The translations under genes were made by a program, and so were the position numbers. A stretch of 21,460 nucleotides of DNA from JAXDLW01 sp050998755 (lineage in GTDB: Bacteria > Chloroflexota > Dormibacteria > DASZGP01), in contig JBPCPW010000096.1 in the NCBI GenBank assembly GCA_050998755.1, positions 1 through 21,460 of the forward strand, in the 5' to 3' direction. The notes beneath the pieces were generated by a model. It made no database searches. It had not been told where the DNA came from and saw only the letters and a list, made by a program, of their open reading frames with translations. Below, one piece after another: positions 12,715-20,409 of this stretch (position 1 is the first letter of the stretch; the number at the start of each line of letters is the position of its first letter).

Positions 12715-15162
12715 GTGAACAGCACGGACGGTACGGGAACACCTTTCCGGGAGCGGTGGGCGGCCCACCTCCCCCGCGATGTCCGCGACACAGGTCTGGA
12801 CCTCCTGGCCCGACGCAGTCTTCCGGCGGCTTGGTCTGTTCGGTGGGCTGAGAATCCCAAGGCTAACTGCCTGTTCGACGTGTACCGTGGGTGGATAACC
12901 GCCGAGCATTTGGAGTCCCTCAGCCGGCGGGTCGCCGGACGCTTGCGTACAGCCGGTATCGCCCGTGGCGACCGCATGCTCTTCAGCGCCAGTTCTTCCC
13001 TCTGTTTGGTTGTGGCGCACGTGGCGGCACTCCGCGCGGGCATCGTCGTCGTTCCGGCGAACACAGCGTATCGCGAGCGCGAACTGTCGCATATCGTGCG
13101 TGATTCGCAGCCGAAGGCGGCCCTGGTCGACGATAACGAGCGAGGCGGATGGGTGACCGCGGCGGATGACAAGGTGCTCGTCGTCGATCCGTCGGTCGAT
13201 CTTCCGGACGGCCCGGCTGGGGAACTCGATTTGGCCGCCCCCAGGGACCCGGCCTTGATCGTATATACCTCCGGGACTACTGGCGCACCGAAGGGCCCTG
13301 TCCGCGGCAACGGCCAGATCATCCAGGAACTGGAGTCCATGTTCAGCGGCGCCGGGTGGAACGTGATCAAGGTGCTCTGGGGGTCCGACTGGGACGCGCT
13401 GTTCTCTCGAGATCACAACCGGGCCCTGCTCCGCCGTTTCGCCCGCATGGTGGATGGCGAGTACCAGACGCTGGGCGCCAACGACGGAGAGTACAACCGC
13501 AGCCACTTCTTTGAGTCAGATCCAGAACTGAAGAACCTGGTCGCGCACATGACCACTGCCGAGATCAACGGGCTGACCCGCGGCGGCCACGACGTGCGCA
13601 AGCTCTATGCGGCATTCAGCGCGGCGAAGGCCCACAAGGGCCAGCCGACCGTGATCCTGGCGGCCACCAAGAAGGGTTTTGGGATGGGCCGCGCCGGCGA
13701 GTCTCGGATGACCACGCACCAGCAGAAAAAGTTGGACATGGACGCCCTGCGCGAGTTTCGGGACCGGTTCAAGTTGCCTCTCGGCGATCAGGACCTGGCG
13801 GAGATGAGCTTCTATCGCCCCGACGCTGACTCTGCAGAGATCTCCTACCTGACCGCGCAGAGGGTCGGCCTGGGCGGTCAGCTACCGGCTCGATCATCGG
13901 TCGCCCCGTCGATCCCCATCCCTGCGCTGACTGACTACGCCAGGTTCGCAGTCGAAGCGGACGGCAAGGAGATGTCAACCACCATGGCGGCGGTCAGGCT
14001 CCTGGGCAATCTCCTCAGGGACGGCGCGATCGGGCCTCGGATCGTCCCGATCGTGGCCGACGAAGCCCGCACGTTCGGGATGGCCAACCTCTTCCGTCAG
14101 GTCGGCATCTACTCGCCGGTCGGCCAACTCTACGAACCCGAAGATACGGACTCGATGCTGTCATACCGCGAGAGCACTGACGGCCAGCTTCTCGAGGAGG
14201 GCATCAGCGAGGCCGGCGCCCTGGCCTCATGGATCGCGGCGGCCACGTCCTACAGCGTCAGCGCGACAGCCATGCTGCCCGTCTACACCTTCTATTCGAT
14301 GTTCGGTTTCCAGCGGGTTGGCGACCTGATCTGGGCCGGGGCGGATCAGCGTGCCAGAGGGTTCCTGATCGGGGCCACGTCCGGACGGACCACTCTTGGC
14401 GGTGAGGGGTTACAGCACCAGGATGGGAGCAGCCACGTCGTGGCGGCGACGGTGCCGACGTGCCGCGCCTACGACCCGGCCTTCGCACACGAATTTGCCG
14501 TGATCTTCGACCACGGCGCGCGCCAGATGATGGAGCGTCAGGAGGACGTCTTCTACTACATCACGGTCACCAATGAGAACTACCCCCAGCCCTCACTCCG
14601 ACCGGCGGACGAGGAAGGAATCATCAAGGGCATGTACCGGCTGGAGGGGGACGAGCCGACCCCCGAAAAGCCAGGCCAAGTGCAGCTTCTCGGCTCTGGC
14701 GCCATTCTCCGGGAGGTGCTGGCGGCTGCCCAGCTACTCCGCGAGGACTGGTCGGTCTCCAGCCACGTCTGGAGTGTGACCAGCTATGCAGAGTTGGCCC
14801 GCGATGCCAGCGAGTGCCTGCGATGGAACCGCCTGCACCCGGACTCGGCGCCCCGCCAGAGCCATCTCGCCGATTGCCTCGGGCAGGGCGGTCCAATCGT
14901 GGCCGCAAGCGACTATGTCCGCGCTTACCCACAACTCATAGCGTCCTTCGTTGGCGACCTTGTTGTCCTGGGGACTGACGGTTTCGGACGCAGTGACACC
15001 CGCGGCGCCCTTCGTCGCTTCTTCGAAGTCGACCGCCACGCGATTGTGGTCAGCGCGCTCTCCTCGCTGTCAGCCAAGGGCACGGTCAAAGCCGCTGTGG
15101 TGAAACGGGCCATCAAGCGCTACGGCATCGACCCTGAAGCACCGCCGCCGTGGACCGTGTGA
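12715..15162 (+). CDS. In-frame chimera: acyl-CoA ligase N-terminus fused to AceE (pyruvate dehydrogenase E1) C-terminal two-thirds
   Basis: 815 aa. Residues 1-194 are the N-terminal part of an AMP-forming acyl-CoA synthetase (malonyl/fatty acyl-CoA ligase style: WITAEHLESLSRRVA, VPANTAYRERELSHIV), ending in its phosphate loop YTSGTTGAPKG (184-194). Residue 195 starts PVRGNGQIIQELE, from which the sequence follows homodimeric AceE to its normal C-terminus: LNRGGHD-like LTRGGHD, PIVADEARTFGMANLFRQVG, GISEAGALASWIAAATSYS, FYSMFGFQRVGDL, GRTTLGGEGLQHQDGSSH and LGTDGFGRSDTR. The 621 AceE residues correspond to about 265-887 of E. coli AceE. The GDG...N thiamine-diphosphate/Mg2+ motif lies just before that point and is missing; the ligase lacks its adenylation core and C-terminal domain. 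Neither reaction should be possible. GTG 12715 lacks a clear ribosome site. The stop overlaps the E2 start (GTGA). Deletion product or assembly chimera. Confidence 0.85.
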   Translation: MNSTDGTGTPFRERWAAHLPRDVRDTGLDLLARRSLPAAWSVRWAENPKANCLFDVYRGWITAEHLESLSRRVAGRLRTAGIARGDRMLFSASSSLCLVVAHVAALRAGIVVVPANTAYRERELSHIVRDSQPKAALVDDNERGGWVTAADDKVLVVDPSVDLPDGPAGELDLAAPRDPALIVYTSGTTGAPKGPVRGNGQIIQELESMFSGAGWNVIKVLWGSDWDALFSRDHNRALLRRFARMVDGEYQTLGANDGEYNRSHFFESDPELKNLVAHMTTAEINGLTRGGHDVRKLYAAFSAAKAHKGQPTVILAATKKGFGMGRAGESRMTTHQQKKLDMDALREFRDRFKLPLGDQDLAEMSFYRPDADSAEISYLTAQRVGLGGQLPARSSVAPSIPIPALTDYARFAVEADGKEMSTTMAAVRLLGNLLRDGAIGPRIVPIVADEARTFGMANLFRQVGIYSPVGQLYEPEDTDSMLSYRESTDGQLLEEGISEAGALASWIAAATSYSVSATAMLPVYTFYSMFGFQRVGDLIWAGADQRARGFLIGATSGRTTLGGEGLQHQDGSSHVVAATVPTCRAYDPAFAHEFAVIFDHGARQMMERQEDVFYYITVTNENYPQPSLRPADEEGIIKGMYRLEGDEPTPEKPGQVQLLGSGAILREVLAAAQLLREDWSVSSHVWSVTSYAELARDASECLRWNRLHPDSAPRQSHLADCLGQGGPIVAASDYVRAYPQLIASFVGDLVVLGTDGFGRSDTRGALRRFFEVDRHAIVVSALSSLSAKGTVKAAVVKRAIKRYGIDPEAPPPWTV

Positions 15163-16448
15163 CCGACACCGTCCAGGTCCGGGTTCCCAACCTGGGCGAG
15201 TTCTCAGACGTTCCAATTGCGGAGGTCCTGATCAAGCCGGGCGACACCATCTCGATCAACCAGGCCCTGCTCGTACTTGAGTCTGACAAGGCCGCGATGG
15301 AGGTCCCCTCCCCGATGGCGGGGATCGTCAAGGAGGTCATCGCACAGCGTGACGAGCACGTCTCAGAGGGAGCCCTCATCCTCCTGCTGGAACCTGCGTC
15401 TGACGGCAAGGCCGAGGTCGAGTCCGACAACTGCCCCGAAGTGGCGGTGTTGCCGGCAGCGCCGGCTCCGACTGAACCGATCGTCGCGACGGATTCAGTT
15501 GGGACTGGATCTGCCACCGCAGTTCCTGATGCTGCCACCCACCCGACCCATGAGAGCCCGCGGCGCGCCAGTCCGGCTGTCCGCAAACTGGCGCGCGAGC
15601 TGGGCGTGGATCTGTCCGCAGTCACCCCCTCCGGTTCGCAGGATCGCATCTTGCGAGAGGACATCCGGGACCATGTCAAAAACGCGCTCGCCCGTCGACC
15701 AGCGCCGCCGCTTGATATTGGCGAACCCGGTCCAGTCGCGGCTGATTTTGAGGCTTTCGGGCCCGTCGAAACCATCAAGCTGACGAGGATCCAGCGCATT
15801 TCCGGGCCGCACCTGCAGCGGGCCTGGAGAACCATTCCCCACGTCACGAGCCAGGAAGAGGCCGACATTACTGATCTGGATTCGTTTCGGCTGCGGATCA
15901 ATACGGAGCAATCGCCCGACCGCGCCCGACTGACAGTACTCGCCTTCGTGATCAAGGCGGTGGTTTCCGTTCTTCAGGAATTTCCGGCCTTCAATTCGTC
16001 CCTGGTAGCGGACGAACTCTGCCTGAAGCACTACTACCACGTTGGGTTTGCGGCGGAGACTCCGAACGGACTGATCGTCCCTGTCGTCCGGGACGCTGAC
16101 CGTCTCGGTGTGTCGACGATCGCGGCGGAGTTGGCTCGCCTGTCTGCGAGCGCCCGCAACGGGCGGCTCGGCCCAGCCGAGATGCAGGGCGGGACCTTTA
16201 CCGTCTCGTCCCTTGGCGGCATCGGAGGCACGGGCTTCACGCCAATCATCAACGCGCCGGAGGTTGCGATCCTGGGGGTCTCCCGGGCGGCCCGCAAACC
16301 GGTTTGGGACGGTTCTGCCTTCGTACCCCGGCTGATCCTCCCCTTATCGCTTTCCTGGGACCATCGGGTTGTAGACGGGGCGTCGGCAGCCCGATTCAAC
16401 GCGCGACTCGCCGAACTGCTGATGGATCCCTGGCGCCTCCTCCTCTGA
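15159..16448 (+). CDS. aceF: Dihydrolipoyl acyltransferase (E2) of a 2-oxoacid dehydrogenase complex
   Basis: 429 aa. A single lipoyl domain (1-80) carries the lipoyl-lysine K44 in ESDKAAMEVPSP. An Ala/Pro-rich hinge follows, then a peripheral subunit-binding domain (about 137-173, ASPAVRKLARELGVDLSAV). The catalytic domain (about 195-429) has RIQRISGPHLQRAWRTIPHV, GLIVPVVRDAD, FTVSSLGGIGGTGFTPIIN and the active-site SWDHRVVDG with H402 and D406. It transfers acetyl (or another acyl) groups from E1-bound intermediate to CoA. Sequence style is that of proteobacterial AceF, which pairs with homodimeric AceE, rather than typical actinobacterial E2. It appears intact, but its E1 partner next door lacks the cofactor site and no E3 gene is in the window. 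GTG 15159 overlaps the upstream TGA (GTGA); a GTG at 15150 is the alternative. Confidence 0.9.
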   Translation: MTDTVQVRVPNLGEFSDVPIAEVLIKPGDTISINQALLVLESDKAAMEVPSPMAGIVKEVIAQRDEHVSEGALILLLEPASDGKAEVESDNCPEVAVLPAAPAPTEPIVATDSVGTGSATAVPDAATHPTHESPRRASPAVRKLARELGVDLSAVTPSGSQDRILREDIRDHVKNALARRPAPPLDIGEPGPVAADFEAFGPVETIKLTRIQRISGPHLQRAWRTIPHVTSQEEADITDLDSFRLRINTEQSPDRARLTVLAFVIKAVVSVLQEFPAFNSSLVADELCLKHYYHVGFAAETPNGLIVPVVRDADRLGVSTIAAELARLSASARNGRLGPAEMQGGTFTVSSLGGIGGTGFTPIINAPEVAILGVSRAARKPVWDGSAFVPRLILPLSLSWDHRVVDGASAARFNARLAELLMDPWRLLL

Positions 16449-16454
16449 CATCAT

Positions 16455-16532
16455 CAGATCGATTAGCGTCAGCGGAAGCGCGTCGACCTTCGCCGCAACT
16501 TCGGGGTCAGCAGCAGCGTAGCCCGAGATCAA
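16455..16532 (-). other. Unrecognised short coding-like remnant
   Basis: The minus strand reads LISGYAAADPEVAAKVDALP then LTLIDLMMS exactly across the gap between the two convergent genes, before continuing as antisense of the E2 gene end. Its composition looks protein-like, but it has no start with a ribosome site (a TTG at 16532 follows a TAG) and I do not recognise a family. It may be a leftover N- or C-terminal piece of a deleted gene, or chance. Confidence 0.2.
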
Positions 16533-16537
16533 CTACG

Positions 16538-16555
16538 GATCGGATTCCGCCGATC
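16538..16555. terminator. Possible bidirectional hairpin between convergent operons
   Basis: GATCGG (16538-16543) and CCGATC (16550-16555) form a 6-bp perfect stem with a 6-nt loop in the 160-bp convergent gap between the E2 gene and the ABC permease gene. There is no T-run on either side, so it would be a weak or Rho-assisted terminator at best. Confidence 0.25.
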
Positions 16556-16608
16556 AGGGGTATAGAGCAGGTTTTGAGAGCAGATCAGACGCACGGATCT
16601 GGATGCGC

Positions 16609-17424
16609 TTATGAAGACCTGAGATCGCGTTTAGAGAACAGAGAGGTCCCGATCGTGATCAGGACGGCCGAGGTAAGCAGCGGTAGAAGCCACGCCCTCC
16701 ACACCAAGCCGTTGCTGAGCGTGTCCCCGCCGAGAAACCAGTGCCACGGCGATACCAACCGAACTGGGCGAAGCCCCTGGACCTGTACCGCCAGCCCCTC
16801 CACCACGAATTGGGCGACGGCGATTGATGCGGCAGCGGCGATCGCCCACGAGCGCCGGCCGGTGGCGGCACCCACCAGGAAGGCCACGGCAGCGTAGGCC
16901 AGCGCCAGGAACCCTGTCGCCGCGGTGGCGGCGAAGATCCGTCCGGGCGGGAGCCCGCGCGTCAGGCCGCTCGGCGGCGCCATCGCGACCAGCGCGATGG
17001 CGGCGATCGCACCGAGAGCGGCGAGCAGCGCGACCAATGCTCCGGCGCGCTCGAGCGCCGTACGGACCCGACTGACAGGGTTGGCCACCAGCAGCTCGAG
17101 GGTGCCTGCAGCCTCGTCCCCCGCGATGGCCCAGGCCGCGAAGCCGATGGCGAAGATGAGCAGCATGACCGGCAGGATGTTGGCGTAGAACTGGCTGTTC
17201 AGGTAGCCGACCGGCGACGTCAGGGTGGCACCACCGCGCAGTGCGAGCAGGGTCTGAACGCTGGGCGGCAGACCGGCGAAGGTCTTGTCCAGCGCCGCGT
17301 TGTCCCGCACCGTGGGATACGCGACCGCGAGGAGCCCTTCCATCCCGATGATCCCGAAGCTCCACCAGATCAGCGACGACCGCCGACGGCGCAGTGCGTG
17401 CCTGAACACGGCCAGCATGGTCAC
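16609..17424 (-). CDS. ABC-2 type transporter permease
   Basis: The 271-aa membrane protein has an N-terminal helix (SLIWWSFGIIGMEGLLAVAY), a periplasmic loop (PSVQTLLALRGGATLTSPVG, YLNSQFYANI), then about five further helices (PVMLLIFAIGFAAWAIAG, ALVALLAALGAIAAIALVAM, AATGFLALAYAAVAFLVGA, SWAIAAAASIAVAQFVVEGL, WLLPLLTSAVLITIG). The cytoplasmic signature GDEAAGTLELLVANPVSRVR is typical of ABC-2 permeases that couple to a CcmA-type ATPase. The GTG at 17424 overlaps the TGA of the ATPase gene (GTGA), so the two are coupled and surely form one exporter. It ends in FSKRDLRSS, a charged tail usual for these permeases. Substrate unknown. Last gene of the TetR-CLC-ABC operon. Confidence 0.88.
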   Translation of the reverse strand: MTMLAVFRHALRRRRSSLIWWSFGIIGMEGLLAVAYPTVRDNAALDKTFAGLPPSVQTLLALRGGATLTSPVGYLNSQFYANILPVMLLIFAIGFAAWAIAGDEAAGTLELLVANPVSRVRTALERAGALVALLAALGAIAAIALVAMAPPSGLTRGLPPGRIFAATAATGFLALAYAAVAFLVGAATGRRSWAIAAAASIAVAQFVVEGLAVQVQGLRPVRLVSPWHWFLGGDTLSNGLVWRAWLLPLLTSAVLITIGTSLFSKRDLRSS

Positions 17425-18323
17425 GTCTCCACCGCGGGCTCGTACATCGACAGGAAGAGGTCCTCGAGGTCATCTCCGGCGCTGTTGACGCGGAGCAGGA
17501 CGGCTGCTTCGGTAGCGGCGCGCAGAGCCGGGCCGACAGGTCCATCAATGGCGACGGTGGCCGTCCGGCCATCAAGGTCGACGCTGGCGACCCCTGGCAC
17601 ACCACGGAAAAGGTCCTGCGAAACGGGCGCAGCAAAGTGCAGTTCAAGGTGCCTGCGGGCGTGATCCAGAAGCTCATCGACGGTGGACACGGTTACCAGC
17701 TTGCCGGCGCGGATGATGGCCACCTTGGTCGCGATCCTCTCCACCTCGGGCAGCACGTGCGACGAGAAGAGCACCGCGGCGCCGCGGGCGGCCGCGTCCC
17801 GAACCAAGAGCAGGAACTCGTGTTGCATCAGGGGGTCCAACCCGCTGGTCGGTTCATCGAGGATCAGGACGTCGGGATCGTGCATAAAGGCTTGCACCAG
17901 CCCAACCTTCTGGCGGTTGCCCTTTGACAGGGCGCCGAACTTGCGACTGGGATCCAGCCGCAGGCGCTCGGTCAGATCGGCCACTCGGGAACGATCAACG
18001 CCTCCACGGAGATCGCCAAACCACTTCAACAGCTCAGCGCCGGTCATGTCCAGGTCCGCGCGGAAGTCGCCGGGTAGGTAACCGATTCTGCGGCGCACAG
18101 CTGGGTGTCGCGCGGAAGAGCCGCCCAGCACCGAACTGCTGCCTCCAGTCGGTTTGATGAAGCCCATCAGCACGCGGATCGTCGTGGTCTTGCCCGCCCC
18201 GTTGGGACCGAGGAACCCTGCGATCTCTCCGCCCCGGACCTCAAGGCTCAGATCCGAGACAGCCGTCAGCCTGCCGAACCGCTTGGTGAGGTGATCGACC
18301 TGGATCGGCGGTGGGTCAGGCAT
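17421..18323 (-). CDS. ABC transporter ATP-binding protein
   Basis: 300 aa from ATG 18323 (MPDPPPIQVDHLTKRFG). Walker A GPNGAGKTT (39-47), Q-loop region GYLPGDFRADLDMTG, signature LSKGNRQKVGLVQA (132-145, a K/N variant of LSGGQ usual in this subgroup), Walker B DVLILDEPTSGLD (151-163) and switch histidine in FSSHVLPEVERIA. The C-terminal ~80 residues (HLELHFAAPVS... DDLEDLFLSMYE) are the accessory domain of CcmA/DrrA-type exporters. The ATG overlaps the end of the CLC gene by 8 nt (ATGCCTGA), which rules out the longer upstream start at 18386. Its stop overlaps the permease start. The coupling implies coordinated production of the exporter with the CLC transporter. Confidence 0.9.
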   Translation of the reverse strand: MPDPPPIQVDHLTKRFGRLTAVSDLSLEVRGGEIAGFLGPNGAGKTTTIRVLMGFIKPTGGSSSVLGGSSARHPAVRRRIGYLPGDFRADLDMTGAELLKWFGDLRGGVDRSRVADLTERLRLDPSRKFGALSKGNRQKVGLVQAFMHDPDVLILDEPTSGLDPLMQHEFLLLVRDAAARGAAVLFSSHVLPEVERIATKVAIIRAGKLVTVSTVDELLDHARRHLELHFAAPVSQDLFRGVPGVASVDLDGRTATVAIDGPVGPALRAATEAAVLLRVNSAGDDLEDLFLSMYEPAVET

Positions 18324-20409
18324 CGCTGGCGGCGCGCGGCGCCGTGAGAATATCGGCCAGACGATCGGCATCGGCGGCGGGCACAAGTACAGTCAGTCTG
18401 TCGCCCTTCTCCAGCCGCGCGGAGCCATCAGGTACGACCACTTCCTCTCCGTGCTTGATCGCCAGCAGGAGGGATGAAGGCGGCCAGGGCACCTCCCGAA
18501 CCATGCACCCCACTGGCGCCCCGGCCTGCTCGAGAACCAGGTCGACCACGCGATAGCCACGCAGCCCGGGCAGCACCGATGCCCGTCCGCTCGCGCCGTC
18601 GCCCTGGGCCCGGCTGACCGAGTCCGCGACCCGCCGGCTATAAGCCTGGAGCATGTCTCGATGGGTGAGCCAGCCGATCACGTGTTCACCACCGGTGTCC
18701 ATCACCGGCACCCCCGCGCCGTCGCTCTGGGCCAGCAGCCCGAGCACGGCTTCGAGAGTCTGCTCTGGTCGCGCGGCCGTCACCTCGCGGGCCAGGTCTT
18801 TCGCCGAAGCATCGAGAGCGTTGTCGCGCATGGCGGCTTCGACCTCCGCGAGCTGCACCACGCCGTGAAACCGGCCATCGTCCCCGAAAACCGGGACGGA
18901 TTCCCGGCGGTCCCGCACCAGGCGCTCTATCAACTGGTCAAGCGGGGTGTCGGGCGACACACCCTCGGGCACAGCATCCATGGCGTCGCTCACCCGCAGC
19001 AGTTGCATCAGGTTGGCCGAGCGGCCGCGCATGATCTCGATCCCGCGGCGGCGCAGCTTCAGGGTGTAGATGGAGTCCCGGCTCAGCAGCGTACTGAGTC
19101 CGGAACTGAGGACGACCGCGAACATGAGCGGCAGGATGATGGCGTAGTCGCCAGTGAGCTCGAAGATGATGATCACCGCGGTGATCGGCGCCCGAGCCGC
19201 CGCCGCAAAGACCGCGCCCATGCCGACCAGGCCGTAGGCGCCCGGGTTAGCGGTGCTGCCGGGAAACAGGCCGTGCACCAACTGGCCGTAGCCGGTGCCG
19301 AACATGGCGCCGATGAACAGAGACGGCGCGAACACCCCGCCCGAGCCGCCGATGGCGATGGTGAGACTGGTGGCGACCATCTTCCCGACCATCAGCAGGA
19401 GCAGGAAAGCGATCACGTATTCGCCCCGAATTCCGCCCTCGAGAACCGGGTAGCCCACGCCGTACATCTGGGGGAGAGCCAGCAGCAGCAGCCCCAGCGC
19501 GATCCCCCCGACCGCCGGTCGCAGCCACTCAGGCCCGCGCCATAGCCGGTCTACCAGGTCCTCGCTCCCGTACAAAACCCGGATGAAGGCGATGCCTACG
19601 AAAGCCGCGATCACGCCGAGCCCGGCATAGAGCGCGTACTCGGAGTACGACGTCAAGTGGAAGGCGGGGAGCTTGAGGAAGGGTTCTGAACCGAACGCGG
19701 CTCGTCCGATGACGTCGGCGACGACCGACGCCAGGACGACGACGGCGAACGACTCCGCCGCGAAGTCCTGCAGGATCAGCTCAAGCGCGAAGAAGACGCC
19801 TGCGATCGGTGCGTTGAAGGTCGCAGAGACGCCGGCCGCGGCACCGCACGCGACAAGGATGCGCAGCCTTGACTCCGGCACACGGAGCCATTGACCCAGG
19901 CTCGACCCCAGCGCCGACCCGATCTGCACGATGGGTCCCTCGCGGCCTATCGAGCCACCCGCCCCGATGCAGATGGCCGAGGCCAGCGACTTGACCACGG
20001 CGACCTGAGGCCGGATGCGCCCACCGCGCTCGGCGACCGCCAGCATCACCTCGGGGACTCCGTGGCCGCGCGCCTCACGTGCGAAGAAATGGATCAGGGG
20101 TCCGTAGATAAGGCCGCCAACCACGGGCGCCAGCACGACGAAGCCCACCCCAAGCCAGGGCAAGCCTGGGTGGGGCACCCGGCCCGCGGCGCTGTAGTCG
20201 CTGTGGCCGCTGAAGACCTCGGTGAACCACAAGATGAGGTACCGGAAGGCGATGGCCCCGACGCCGGCGCCGGCCCCGACAAATAGTGCCATAGGCACGA
20301 GCCCACCGGGGCTTCCGCGGAGCCAGTCATACACGGGGCCGGGCCGCAGTGTGCGCTTCAGCGCGGCGAAGCGGGCCCCCAGCGCGGCCGGGGCCTCAGA
20401 CGCGACCAC
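18316..20409 (-). CDS. CLC-family chloride/anion channel or antiporter with CBS and RCK_C domains
   Basis: 697 aa. The membrane domain (about 36-440) carries CLC filter motifs GHGVP (115-119), GREGP (155-159, gating glutamate E157) and GVFAP (358-362). In canonical CLCs the first motif is GSGIP, whose Ser binds the anion; here it is His, as in other large bacterial CLCs. Two CBS domains follow (about 470-590: VSDAMDAVPEGVSPDTPLDQ, GVPVMDTGGEHVIGWLTHRD), and then an RCK_C/TrkA-C-like domain (about 615-690: GYRVVDLVLEQAGAPVGCMV, LEKGDRLTVLVP). CBS and RCK_C modules usually bind nucleotides and gate transport. Channel versus H+ antiport cannot be decided here. GTG 20409 overlaps the TetR stop by 14 nt; longer versions would be antisense-free but out of phase with TetR and lack homology. 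Confidence 0.9.
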   Translation of the reverse strand: MVASEAPAALGARFAALKRTLRPGPVYDWLRGSPGGLVPMALFVGAGAGVGAIAFRYLILWFTEVFSGHSDYSAAGRVPHPGLPWLGVGFVVLAPVVGGLIYGPLIHFFAREARGHGVPEVMLAVAERGGRIRPQVAVVKSLASAICIGAGGSIGREGPIVQIGSALGSSLGQWLRVPESRLRILVACGAAAGVSATFNAPIAGVFFALELILQDFAAESFAVVVLASVVADVIGRAAFGSEPFLKLPAFHLTSYSEYALYAGLGVIAAFVGIAFIRVLYGSEDLVDRLWRGPEWLRPAVGGIALGLLLLALPQMYGVGYPVLEGGIRGEYVIAFLLLLMVGKMVATSLTIAIGGSGGVFAPSLFIGAMFGTGYGQLVHGLFPGSTANPGAYGLVGMGAVFAAAARAPITAVIIIFELTGDYAIILPLMFAVVLSSGLSTLLSRDSIYTLKLRRRGIEIMRGRSANLMQLLRVSDAMDAVPEGVSPDTPLDQLIERLVRDRRESVPVFGDDGRFHGVVQLAEVEAAMRDNALDASAKDLAREVTAARPEQTLEAVLGLLAQSDGAGVPVMDTGGEHVIGWLTHRDMLQAYSRRVADSVSRAQGDGASGRASVLPGLRGYRVVDLVLEQAGAPVGCMVREVPWPPSSLLLAIKHGEEVVVPDGSARLEKGDRLTVLVPAADADRLADILTAPRAASDA

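Noticed and set aside
12448..13506. 352-codon minus-strand frame spanning the CocE/ligase gap
   Set aside because: Antisense to the conserved ligase part and the end of the hydrolase; no domain visible.
12715..15162. A genuine bifunctional acyl-CoA ligase / pyruvate dehydrogenase enzyme
   Set aside because: Both halves lack essential catalytic parts (ligase adenylation core and C-terminal domain; AceE thiamine-diphosphate motif), so enzymatic bifunctionality is not credible.
18661..19545. 294-codon plus-strand frame
   Set aside because: Antisense to the CLC transporter; His/Gln/Asp-rich shadow.
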